Below, piece after piece: positions 56,371-64,000 of a DNA stretch of 64,000 nucleotides. The first letter of the stretch is position 1; each line of letters starts with the position of its first letter. The translations under genes were made by a program, and so were the position numbers. The notes under the pieces were generated by a model. It did no database searches, had not been told where the DNA came from, and saw only the letters and a list, made by a program, of their open reading frames with translations. Source of the stretch: an uncultured Woeseiaceae bacterium (GTDB lineage Bacteria; Pseudomonadota; Gammaproteobacteria; Steroidobacterales; Woeseiaceae); NCBI GenBank assembly GCA_905480255.1, contig CAJQPR010000043.1:1-64000 (forward strand), written 5' to 3'.

Positions 56371-57789
56371 GTGACTATTTCAATTCCTGATTTCTCAAAG
56401 GCCAGCGTCCTGGTCGTCGGCGACGTAATGCTGGACAGGTATCTGTTTGGTGGTACCAGTCGCATTTCACCCGAGGCACCGGTTCCTGTCGTGCATGTCA
56501 GGCAGGACGAAGATCGTGCCGGCGGTGCGGCCAACGTCGCAGTTAACCTGGCACGTCTGGGGATTTCCACAAAACTCCTCGGCATTGTCGGCCAGGACGA
56601 TGAAGCTGCTGCCCTGGAGTCAGCGATCACAAATAGCGGCGTCGAATGCAGCTTCACGGAAGTGGCTGGCTGGCCTACGATTACAAAGACCCGCGTCCAG
56701 AGCCGTGGTCAACAATTAATTCGTTTGGATCGTGAAGAGGCGGTTCCTTCTGGAAGTACCGCACTCACAAAATCCCTTGTCGAAAACCTCGGGTCCGCGA
56801 ATGCCGTCGTGCTTTCCGACTACGGTAAAGGCAGCCTGACGGATATCGCCGCAATGATTGCTGTATGCCGCGACGCCAATGTGCCGGTATTTGTGGATCC
56901 GAAAGGCTCGGACTTTGAAAAATACCGCGGTGCCACCTTGATTACGCCGAATCAGGGCGAGTTCGAGGGCGTTGCCGGTCGTTGTGCGGACGATGCCGAC
57001 ATGGTCTCACGCGCAAGAGACATGATTGACGAGCTGGATCTTTCCGCCCTGCTCGTGACTCGAAGCGAAAAAGGCATGTTGCTGGTAGAGCGGGGCGACG
57101 AGCCTCAGTTTCTTTCCACGCGAGCGCGGGAGGTGTTCGATGTAACTGGCGCGGGTGATACCGTTATCGCCGTTCTGGCAGCCGCCCTGGCTGTCGGCGA
57201 CGACCTTCGATCGGCCGCCGCCCTCGCGAATCTTGCGGCCGGACTGGTTGTAGGAAAGATCGGTGTGGCTTCAGTGACACCATCCGAACTTCGGGTGGCG
57301 TTACATCGTCGGGGGCAGGGTGGTCGCGGCCTCGTATCCGAGGAAGAGCTGGTGCCACTGGTCGCAGAGGCCCGGAACCGGAATGAAAAAGTCATCATGA
57401 CAAACGGTTGTTTTGACGTGCTACATGCAGGCCATGTTGCGTATCTCGAGGAGGCAAAGAGCCTCGGTGATCGGCTGGTGGTTGCGATAAACGACGATGA
57501 TTCTGTGCGCAGACTTAAAGGCGATCCCCGGCCCGTGAATAAGCTCGATGACCGGATGCTGGTTCTGGCCGGCCTGGCTTCCGTGGACTGGGTGGTTCCG
57601 TTTTCTGAGGACACGCCCGAGCGCCTGATCGGGGCAGTGTTGCCGGATATCCTGGTTAAAGGCGGAGACTACCGGCCCAGCGAAATTGCTGGTTCAAGAG
57701 ACGTTCTGCAAAACGGCGGTGAAGTTCGCGTCCTCGCGTTTCGTGAAGGCCAGTCGTCGAGCAGGATAATCGACAAGCTTGGCGATTAG
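56371..57789 (+). CDS. hldE: bifunctional D-beta-D-heptose-7-phosphate kinase / heptose-1-phosphate adenylyltransferase
   Basis: 472 residues from a GTG at 56371. The PfkB kinase half has VLVVGDVMLDRYLFGGTSRI and the ATP motif DVTGAGDTVIAVLAA. The C-terminal nucleotidyltransferase half starts with MTNGCFDVLHAGHVAYLEEA, where HAGH is the phosphate-binding His motif. Together they make ADP-heptose for LPS inner core. Followed by waaA after 41 bases, an LPS-core operon. Confidence 0.97.
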   Translation: MTISIPDFSKASVLVVGDVMLDRYLFGGTSRISPEAPVPVVHVRQDEDRAGGAANVAVNLARLGISTKLLGIVGQDDEAAALESAITNSGVECSFTEVAGWPTITKTRVQSRGQQLIRLDREEAVPSGSTALTKSLVENLGSANAVVLSDYGKGSLTDIAAMIAVCRDANVPVFVDPKGSDFEKYRGATLITPNQGEFEGVAGRCADDADMVSRARDMIDELDLSALLVTRSEKGMLLVERGDEPQFLSTRAREVFDVTGAGDTVIAVLAAALAVGDDLRSAAALANLAAGLVVGKIGVASVTPSELRVALHRRGQGGRGLVSEEELVPLVAEARNRNEKVIMTNGCFDVLHAGHVAYLEEAKSLGDRLVVAINDDDSVRRLKGDPRPVNKLDDRMLVLAGLASVDWVVPFSEDTPERLIGAVLPDILVKGGDYRPSEIAGSRDVLQNGGEVRVLAFREGQSSSRIIDKLGD

Positions 57790-57830
57790 AGATGTGATTC
57801 GTGGTCGTTGCCTCTTGAGTCAACATTGAT

Positions 57831-59099
57831 ATGCGCTTTGCCTACGCCATTCTGACTTACCTGCTACTTCCGGTTTATGCGGCGTACTGGTTTTTTCGCG
57901 GACTCGGCAATCGAACTTACTGGGATCGATTCGGGCAACGATTCGGTAGGGGGTATCCCCGCCTGCCCGCTGGCTGCATCTGGGTTCATGCGGTTTCTGT
58001 AGGCGAAGTTCAGGCTGCAGTGCCACTGATTCGTGCGCTCGTCGACAGCTACCCGAACCGGCACATGCTCGTGACCACAGTGACGCCAACAGGTGCGGCG
58101 CGGGTGCGGCTGCTGTTTGGCGATACCGTTGAGCACAGCTACATTCCGTTCGAGACGCCAAACGCCGTAACCAGTTTTTTCGACACCGTTAATCCACAGA
58201 TAGCATTGGTGATGGAGACCGAAATCTGGCCGAATCTTTATCGCGAGTGCGGTCGTCGGGAAATTCCATTGGTACTTGTCAGCGCGCGAATATCGCCGAA
58301 GTCAGTAGCCAGCTACAAAAAATTCCTGCCGCTCTTCCGTGAAACCTTGTCTCACGGCATCGTTATCGCAGCGCAGTCGCAGGCAGACGCAGATCGATTC
58401 AGGCAGCTGGGGGCTGCGCCTGAGAGAACATGGGTGACCGGCAATATAAAATTCGACATTCAGTTGCCGCCGGAATTGGCCGAAGCCGGCGAGCAGTTTC
58501 GACGAGACAACTTCGAAGGTCGACCGGTCTGGGTGGCCGCCAGTACGCATGACAAAGAAGAGCAGCAAGTTTTGCATGCCCACGATATTGTTCAGGAGCA
58601 GTTCCCGGATGCATTGCTCATTCTGATCCCACGCCATCCGGAACGATTCCCGAGCGTGCGCACAATGCTGCACAAGGAGGGGCGACGATTCATTTCACGA
58701 ACCGATGGCCTGCCATGCACCTCGGACATTGACGTATTTTTCGGTGACACAATGGGCGAGGTACCGTTGTTTTATGCGGCCGGCAATGTGGCATTCGTCG
58801 GCGGAACGCTGGTTGAAGTGGGTGGACACAACTTGCTGGAACCGGCAGCGCTAGGTCGACCGGTTGTTACCGGTCCGCACCTTTACAATACCCAGGATAT
58901 TGCCGACAAGTTTGAAAAACTGGGCGCTTCGATCACGGTCAATAACGCGGGGCAACTTGGCTCAGCTATTGCAGATTTGTTCGCGGACCCCGATACGGCG
59001 AACGACATCGGCAGTCGTGGTCGCGATATCGTTCAGCAGAATCGAGGCTCACTGCAACGGCTCCTCGAGTTGGTGGAGCCGTTGATCAGTAAGAACTAG
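57831..59099 (+). CDS. waaA: 3-deoxy-D-manno-octulosonic acid transferase (Kdo transferase)
   Basis: 422 residues. An N-terminal membrane helix (YAILTYLLLPVYAAYWF) precedes the GT-B fold. WVHAVSVGEVQAAVPLIRAL includes the catalytic Glu, and GNVAFVGGTLVEVGGHNLLE is the C-terminal sugar-nucleotide site. It adds Kdo to lipid A at the cytoplasmic face of the inner membrane. In the same operon as hldE. Convergent with tolC (20-base gap). Confidence 0.96.
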   Translation: MRFAYAILTYLLLPVYAAYWFFRGLGNRTYWDRFGQRFGRGYPRLPAGCIWVHAVSVGEVQAAVPLIRALVDSYPNRHMLVTTVTPTGAARVRLLFGDTVEHSYIPFETPNAVTSFFDTVNPQIALVMETEIWPNLYRECGRREIPLVLVSARISPKSVASYKKFLPLFRETLSHGIVIAAQSQADADRFRQLGAAPERTWVTGNIKFDIQLPPELAEAGEQFRRDNFEGRPVWVAASTHDKEEQQVLHAHDIVQEQFPDALLILIPRHPERFPSVRTMLHKEGRRFISRTDGLPCTSDIDVFFGDTMGEVPLFYAAGNVAFVGGTLVEVGGHNLLEPAALGRPVVTGPHLYNTQDIADKFEKLGASITVNNAGQLGSAIADLFADPDTANDIGSRGRDIVQQNRGSLQRLLELVEPLISKN

Positions 59100-59119
59100 C
59101 TTGCCATCGCAGCAGCAGG

Positions 59120-60577
59120 CTACTGCTGCGCCTCTTCCTCTGCGATGACTTCTTCAGGCGGGCGCCGCTCGACAAGATTCCGGTCAATCTCTTCCAGGTC
59201 CTGAATCCGTAAATTACCCGCTGCAAGCTTCAGTCTCAGCACGTTGCCAATGTAGGTGTAGCGGCTCTGGTAGTAGTTGGTAATTGCGATATAAAGTGAT
59301 CGTTGTGTGTTCAATACATCGACGATGGTCCGGGTGCCTACCTCGAACCCGGCCTGCGTAGCTTCGAGCGCCGTTCGGCTGGACTGAACCGCTTGTGAAA
59401 GCGCGCTTACGCGGCTGATCTCGGACTCAACACCGAGGTAGGCGTCACGTGCCACGCGTTCAGTCTCACGGGAAACACGTTGCAGCTGTTCGAGACTCGC
59501 GCGATGCAGGTAAACCGCCTCCCGCACACGGGATGATGTCCGTCCGCCGGCAAAGAGCGGTAGATTGAATTGCACGAAAACCGATTCCCGCGAACTGTCT
59601 ACCGGAAAATTTGAATTAACGGTTGGCTGCCCGCCAACCGTAACATTGCTGATATCGGTGTCGCTCGTGTCATAGCTGGCGACCAGGTCAAGCGTCGGGT
59701 AATGACCGGTTCGGCGAAACGAAATCTCATCTCTTGCGATTTCTTCGTCAAAACGACTCGAAACCAACGACAGGTTCTGGTCCATAGCGAGGTCTATCCA
59801 GTTCTCCTCATTGGACGGATTGGGGGAAATTAACGGGAAGTTTTCATCTGGCGCGGACAGTTCACTGATGTATTCACCGGTGATTTCGCGAAGGAAGTTG
59901 CGTGCGTTGGCCAGTTCGCGTTTGGCCTGAATCTCTGCAGCGATTGACTGATCATATGCTGCCTGCGATTCCTGCACGTCCGTGATCGCGATCAGACCGA
60001 CTTCAAAACGCTGTTTCGCCTGTTCAAGCTGGCGTGCAATTGCGAGCCGGTCTGCATGAATTGAGGTCAGCCGGTCTTCCGCTCCCAGCACCTCGAAGTA
60101 GCGGGTCACAACCCGGACAATCAGATCCTGCTGTGCGAGTTCAAAATCGACTTCCGCTTTGGCTACTCTCTTTTCGGCCTGTTTGAGGCCAACGAACTGG
60201 TCCCAGCGAAACACGGTTTGCCGCAATTCGGCGTTCCAGCCGAATTGGTCGAAATCTGATTCCGACTCGACTGAAACGAAACCAATCACGTCGCCGGTGC
60301 CAGGATCAATTACCGGCTGTTGTTGCAGACCGGAATTGGATCCCGTGCCGTAACTCGCGGCCGCATTAATCTGTGGCAGCAACAAACCGCGTGCCTGTGG
60401 CATTGCCTCAAGCGTCGCCATGCGCCGCGCCTCGGCCTCGTGGATCAACGGATCGCTTTGCAGAGCCTGCTGGTAGATCTCGAGCAGGGACGCAGCGCTT
60501 GCCAGTCCGGGCAGTGCGACACCGATCAGGATCGCAGTTAAGTATTTGAAATTATTAGCTATTTTCATCTTTTCCAT
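59120..60577 (-). CDS. tolC: TolC-family outer-membrane efflux channel
   Basis: 485 residues from the ATG at 60577 (another ATG at 60568). A signal peptide ends LASAASL. Two tandem OEP halves carry the helical barrel and beta-strands: IYQQALQSDPLIHEAEARR, YFEVLGAEDRL, and in the second half YDTSDTDISNVTVGG and VQFNLPLFAGGRTSSRV. The C-terminal tail is acidic and Gln-rich. It forms the exit duct for type I secretion and efflux pumps. Preceded by a PCMT-like gene, as often seen for tolC. Confidence 0.95.
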   Translation of the reverse strand: MEKMKIANNFKYLTAILIGVALPGLASAASLLEIYQQALQSDPLIHEAEARRMATLEAMPQARGLLLPQINAAASYGTGSNSGLQQQPVIDPGTGDVIGFVSVESESDFDQFGWNAELRQTVFRWDQFVGLKQAEKRVAKAEVDFELAQQDLIVRVVTRYFEVLGAEDRLTSIHADRLAIARQLEQAKQRFEVGLIAITDVQESQAAYDQSIAAEIQAKRELANARNFLREITGEYISELSAPDENFPLISPNPSNEENWIDLAMDQNLSLVSSRFDEEIARDEISFRRTGHYPTLDLVASYDTSDTDISNVTVGGQPTVNSNFPVDSSRESVFVQFNLPLFAGGRTSSRVREAVYLHRASLEQLQRVSRETERVARDAYLGVESEISRVSALSQAVQSSRTALEATQAGFEVGTRTIVDVLNTQRSLYIAITNYYQSRYTYIGNVLRLKLAAGNLRIQDLEEIDRNLVERRPPEEVIAEEEAQQ

Positions 60578-60609
60578 TCCAATAGGATAAGTTGCCGCAT
60601 CGGCAGGTG

Positions 60610-60640
60610 TTATAGTTAACTATATCACTATATCAGTCAA
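60610..60640 (-). promoter_or_regulatory. tolC promoter region with 14-bp palindromic operator candidate
   Basis: TATAGTTAACTATA (60611-60624) is a perfect 14-bp palindrome 34 bases before the tolC start. On the minus strand it overlaps a CTATAA -10-like hexamer, and TTGACT lies 19 bases further up at 60640-60635. A repressor bound there would block the promoter. The regulator is unknown. Confidence 0.5.
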
Positions 60641-60700
60641 GCGATTTAACCGGGCGTTCGCACTCTTTTATGATGCTTCGCCAGCCCGGTTGGTTTCGTA

Positions 60701-61351
60701 CTAGAACGAAAAAACTGGCTGCTCTTCGTTCAGGACAAGTGGGGGGATGTTGGTTTCGAACAATTCTTCCGCTGTCGCACCGCCATCATCGCCAGCGGTG
60801 ATCAGCATTGCGGTCATCGCAGGAGCGGCGCCGGTCACAACAAACAGCCTGCCGCCGGGTTTCAGGGCCTTGATAAACCGCTCATCGAGTTCGCTGACAG
60901 AGCCGGTCAGCGCAATTGCGTCAAACCGTCCTGGCGGCAACTCGGACGTTGCGTCCATTTGTTGCAACGTGACGTTTCTAATTCCGCAATCCGCCAGCTT
61001 TTCTTTTGCGGATTGAATGAAGTCGTTGTAAATGTCGATGCTGGTTACTGTTCCGGCAATGCCTGCAATGCACGCGGTGAGATATCCGCTACCAGTACCG
61101 ACCTCAAGTACGTCATCCGTTGCCTTGATATCGAGTGCCTGGACCAATTTGCCGACCAGAGACGGGCGTAACATGCACTGGTGATGCGGCAGAGGAATTT
61201 CTGCGTCAGCATAGGCGACATTCCGCAATTCAGCGGGGACGAACATGTCCCGCTCGACAGAACCCATGGCATTCAGCACGTCAGCATCGAATACATCCCA
61301 GGTTCGGACCTGTTGCTCGACCATTTGTCGTCGTGCGGAATTGGTATTCAT
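60701..61351 (-). CDS. PCMT-like SAM-dependent methyltransferase
   Basis: 216 residues. The fold is that of protein-L-isoaspartate O-methyltransferase: RRQMVEQQVRTW, FVPAELRNVAYAD and the SAM loop VLEVGTGSGYLTA. The usual catalytic motif G-x-T-I-S-Q-P is replaced by HHQCMLRPSLV (residues ~56-66), so the hydroxyl of the Ser is lost. It may therefore not repair isoaspartate. Genes of this type commonly precede tolC; the role there is unclear. It stands about 120 bases before tolC on the same strand. Confidence 0.8.
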   Translation of the reverse strand: MNTNSARRQMVEQQVRTWDVFDADVLNAMGSVERDMFVPAELRNVAYADAEIPLPHHQCMLRPSLVGKLVQALDIKATDDVLEVGTGSGYLTACIAGIAGTVTSIDIYNDFIQSAKEKLADCGIRNVTLQQMDATSELPPGRFDAIALTGSVSELDERFIKALKPGGRLFVVTGAAPAMTAMLITAGDDGGATAEELFETNIPPLVLNEEQPVFSF

Positions 61352-61707
61352 GTTGTTAATCTCGTAAGTTATTGATAAAGAATTGAAAGGTTCTAAATGG
61401 CTGTCACAGGGAACTGCCGGTGACTGCCCCCTTAGACTATGCTTCCGGATTATGGTGAATCGGCGCGGCGTGCCGCGGCTGCTGGGATATCCTTAGCGGT
61501 GCACACCTTAAATGCTCAGAAATTCTTGCGACACTCCGGCATCGGGGATGCATCGTGAGTGCACAATAATAACAAATGATCTGTTCACAACGTCATTTGA
61601 AAAAAACAGCTGAACAGGAAAGAGCGAAAATTGCGCTTAGAACGACGAAAAACTGATCCGGTCGAGGAAGCCATTGCGTTTCCGGTCGCACCCGGGCCGT
61701 ATATCTT
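61352..61707. other. intergenic stretch between divergent genes
   Basis: About 356 bases between the PCMT-like gene (minus) and the PAS-GGDEF-EAL gene (plus). It must hold both promoters. No coding frame with a plausible start and leader, no terminator and no repeat was recognised. Confidence 0.5.
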
Positions 61708-64000
61708 ATGACCTCGACCATCATCATGGCCGTGCTGGCGGCTTTGCTGGTCGCAGTTATTGCTGCGCTCGTGCTGGTCGGGCGCAGGCAGACGCGAATG
61801 GTCAGTCGAATGGAAAGCCTCAATAAGGAATTGATTGAAGTTTCCGGTGACGCATCCGTTGGCCGACGTTTGTCTGAACAGGGAAGCGGCGGCACTTCGG
61901 ATCTTGCCAAAACCATCAACCGCCTGTTCGATGCTATCGGCGAGCGCGATGAAGAGATTCAGGACAAGGACAGGCTGTTTGCCGATTTTTCGCGCACCCT
62001 GCCGGAGATCGTCCTGGTGCACGATGAACGGATCCTGCTTGCGAACGAGAGCGCCGCCAGCCTGATAGGGCTTGATCCGACCCAGCTTATCGGGCGCGAT
62101 GTGGCGGATCTCGTAAAGCCTGCTTATCGCGCATTGTTCAGGAAGACGGTGGCCAAGCGCATGGCTGGGGAGAACGCACCGGATCGCCTGGAAATCCAGC
62201 TGATCAATGGTGATGAATCAGGTTTGTGGGTCGAGGCGCAAAGTTCCGTAATAGAACATCATGGCAACAAAGCTATCCTGACTATTGCGCGTGATGTCAG
62301 TTATCGAAAGAACCTTGAGGTGTCGCTAAGCCGCAGCAAGCGTCAGGCGCAATACACGCTCGAGTCTATTTCTGAGGGCGTCATTACGACTGACAATGAA
62401 GGCCGCATCGACTACATGAATCTCGCTGCTGAATCGATGACCGGCAGCAACAGGGACGAGGCGTCCGGTCACAAAACGGGTGAATTATTTTCGTTGATCG
62501 ATGAGACGGATCGACGCGCCCTGGGGGACCCGGTTGAGCGCTGCCTTTCCATCCGACGTCGCGTAAATATGGGGCGGCGCGCATTGCTCGTCAGCCGGGA
62601 CGGTAAACACGAGCACTCGGTTGAAATCACGGCATCCCCGATCAAAGGCCCCGGCAGCAACGTATCCGGTACTGTCGTTGTGATGCACGATGTTAGCGAA
62701 ATTCGCGGCCTGACAAAGCAGATGAGCTACCAGGCGGCACATGATGCTCTGACTGGCCTGATCAATCGACGGGAGTTCGAGCGGCGCCTCGACGAGGCTA
62801 TGGACACAGCACGTACCGAGCAGGTGGTGCACATTCTTGCCTACATGGACCTGGACCGGTTCAAAGCGGTCAATGACAGCTGCGGACACATCGCGGGCGA
62901 CAATATGCTGCGGGAAGTTGCCAGTCTCATTAAGGAACAGGTTCGTGATTCGGACTTTGTTGCCCGCCTCGGCGGTGACGAATTCGGGACATTGCTGATA
63001 GGTTGCCCGCTCGACAAAGCACAACAGATCGCCTCGGATATCTGCAACGCCGTCGCAGATTACCGTTTCGTCTGGCAGGACAAGATTTTCAATATCGGTA
63101 TTTCGGTCGGGCTGGTCGAAGTCAGTCATTCCAGCGGAAATCTTCAGGACGTGATCAGTGCAGCGGACTCAGCGTGTTACGTCGCGAAGCAACGGGGCAG
63201 GGGACAGATACACGTTTACTCGGCACGGGATGAAACGGTTGCACGGGAACGAGGTGATATTCAGTGGCTGCGCCAGCTGCAAAATGCATTGCGAGACAAT
63301 CGATTTGAACTCGCAATGCAGCCGATCATTGCGACGGGCAGCGGATCGGTATCGGGACCTTCCGTTGAGATACTGATTCGAATGCCGGATGAAAGAGGCC
63401 GTACCGGCAATTCTGCAGATTTTCTGCGCTCTGCCGAGCGCTACCAGTTAATGCCGCAAATTGATCGCTGGGTGGTGAATGCGGTGCTCGCGGCGATTAA
63501 TTCTGGTGAGATCAAGATCGCTGGCCAGAGAAGTTGTGCAATCAATATCTCGGGGCAGACCTTGAGTGACGAGAGTTTCCTGAGCTTCGTTGTGGAAGCG
63601 CTTGACCACAGCGGAGTCGGACCTGGAAGTATTTGTTTCGAAGTCACCGAGAGCGCGATCTCGACCAACGTTCAACATGCACAAAGGTTTATTGAGGTGC
63701 TGCATGGTATTGGCTGTGAATTTGCGCTGGATGATTTCGGTAGTGGGCTCGGTGCATTTTCCAGTCTGAAACACCTGCCAATTGACTACCTGAAAATTGA
63801 TGGCACATACACTCGCAACCTCGCAACCGACCAGGTCAATCAGGAAATGGTAGCGGCGATGATCAAACTTGCACGCACAATGGAGTTCAAGGTTGTTGCC
63901 GAGCAGGTCGAAGAGCAGGAAGACTTCGACTGGTTGAGGAAGGCCGGAATAGACTTCGTACAGGGGAATTTTGTCGACGCGCCTGCAATGTTGGGTAGCG
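61708..64000 (+). CDS. membrane PAS-GGDEF-EAL cyclic-di-GMP protein (3' end missing)
   Basis: 764 residues are visible from the ATG at 61708; the frame has a stop at 61654 upstream, so the start is well bounded. One N-terminal membrane helix (AVLAALLVAVIAALVLV), a HAMP-like linker, two PAS domains (~90-205 and ~215-330), a GGDEF domain with RLGGDEF (~419-425) and an EAL domain. The first EAL motif is EIL instead of EAL but keeps the essential Glu, followed by IRM. ITES-like VTESAI, DDFGSG and KVVAEQVEE are present. A second dual-domain c-di-GMP enzyme in this window; it runs past the right edge. Confidence 0.93.
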   Translation, partial: MTSTIIMAVLAALLVAVIAALVLVGRRQTRMVSRMESLNKELIEVSGDASVGRRLSEQGSGGTSDLAKTINRLFDAIGERDEEIQDKDRLFADFSRTLPEIVLVHDERILLANESAASLIGLDPTQLIGRDVADLVKPAYRALFRKTVAKRMAGENAPDRLEIQLINGDESGLWVEAQSSVIEHHGNKAILTIARDVSYRKNLEVSLSRSKRQAQYTLESISEGVITTDNEGRIDYMNLAAESMTGSNRDEASGHKTGELFSLIDETDRRALGDPVERCLSIRRRVNMGRRALLVSRDGKHEHSVEITASPIKGPGSNVSGTVVVMHDVSEIRGLTKQMSYQAAHDALTGLINRREFERRLDEAMDTARTEQVVHILAYMDLDRFKAVNDSCGHIAGDNMLREVASLIKEQVRDSDFVARLGGDEFGTLLIGCPLDKAQQIASDICNAVADYRFVWQDKIFNIGISVGLVEVSHSSGNLQDVISAADSACYVAKQRGRGQIHVYSARDETVARERGDIQWLRQLQNALRDNRFELAMQPIIATGSGSVSGPSVEILIRMPDERGRTGNSADFLRSAERYQLMPQIDRWVVNAVLAAINSGEIKIAGQRSCAINISGQTLSDESFLSFVVEALDHSGVGPGSICFEVTESAISTNVQHAQRFIEVLHGIGCEFALDDFGSGLGAFSSLKHLPIDYLKIDGTYTRNLATDQVNQEMVAAMIKLARTMEFKVVAEQVEEQEDFDWLRKAGIDFVQGNFVDAPAMLGS

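Noticed and set aside
59112-59129. GCAGCAG / CTGCTGC hairpin at the tolC stop
   Set aside because: A short repeat of Gln/Ala codons and stop region; no U-run, probably chance.
60648-60691. Inverted repeat AACCGGGC / GCCCGGTT between pcm-like gene and tolC
   Set aside because: The loop is 28 bases and no U-run follows, so it is not convincing as a terminator.

Overview
The window is dense chromosomal DNA of a Gram-negative bacterium, almost certainly a gammaproteobacterium. The evidence is the run tsaD / rpsU-yqeY-dnaG-rpoD with folB, uppP and cca close by (the same neighbourhood as in Escherichia coli), a CAT-anticodon tRNA beside it, LPS genes (hldE, waaA), tolC, and a two-gene cobalamin-dependent ribonucleotide reductase of the Pseudomonas type. 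The many secreted proteins and a DUF6152 protein resemble marine-sediment lineages such as Woeseiaceae, but that placement is an inference from memory. No transposase, integrase, phage gene or CRISPR array was seen.

Layout. 1-3.3 kb: outer-membrane/lipoprotein cluster (SH3-barrel, barrel lipoprotein, DUF4266, DUF3570) and a MOSC protein. 3.3-6.6 kb: LemA, DUF2207, rhomboid and a truncated LysE. 6.6-9.4 kb: a TldD/TldE pair whose TldD carries a Tat-lipoprotein leader. 9.6-13.3 kb: a SoxB-like phosphoesterase and two secreted proteins of unknown function. 13.9-17.7 kb (minus): a 1275-residue fusion of an ArsP-type permease, Cys-pair repeats and an FG-GAP/UnbV C-terminus. 17.9-28.2 kb: secreted or catabolic enzymes (M28 peptidase, DUF6152, TauD-type dioxygenase, M19 dipeptidase, a CxxCH lipoprotein, DUF4159, GH3).

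28.3-38.9 kb: monomeric isocitrate dehydrogenase, tRNA(CAT), an orphan pseudopilin joined to a GGDEF-EAL protein, then the macromolecular-synthesis operon on the minus strand. 39-48.4 kb: tsaD, folB, folK, an S41 lipoprotein, a FolM-like reductase, a MidA-like methyltransferase, uppP, an outer-membrane barrel, cca and a COG4324-type metalloprotein. 48.4-52.5 kb: the cell-envelope enzymes Slt and DegQ, then Hsp20. 53-56 kb: nrdJa, a small ORF and nrdJb behind a candidate structured leader and an NrdR-like box. 56.1 kb: a large palindromic repeat. 56.4-61.4 kb: hldE-waaA, and convergent to them tolC and a PCMT-like methyltransferase. A PAS-GGDEF-EAL protein runs off the right edge.

Most worth following up: the permease/Cys-repeat/FG-GAP fusion, the nrdJ leader RNA, the 129-bp palindromic element, and the mismatch between the Tat-exported TldD and its leaderless TldE partner. 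Start codons were chosen from Shine-Dalgarno-like sequences, signal peptides and family lengths; several are TTG or GTG. All domain names come from motif recognition by eye, not from searches.
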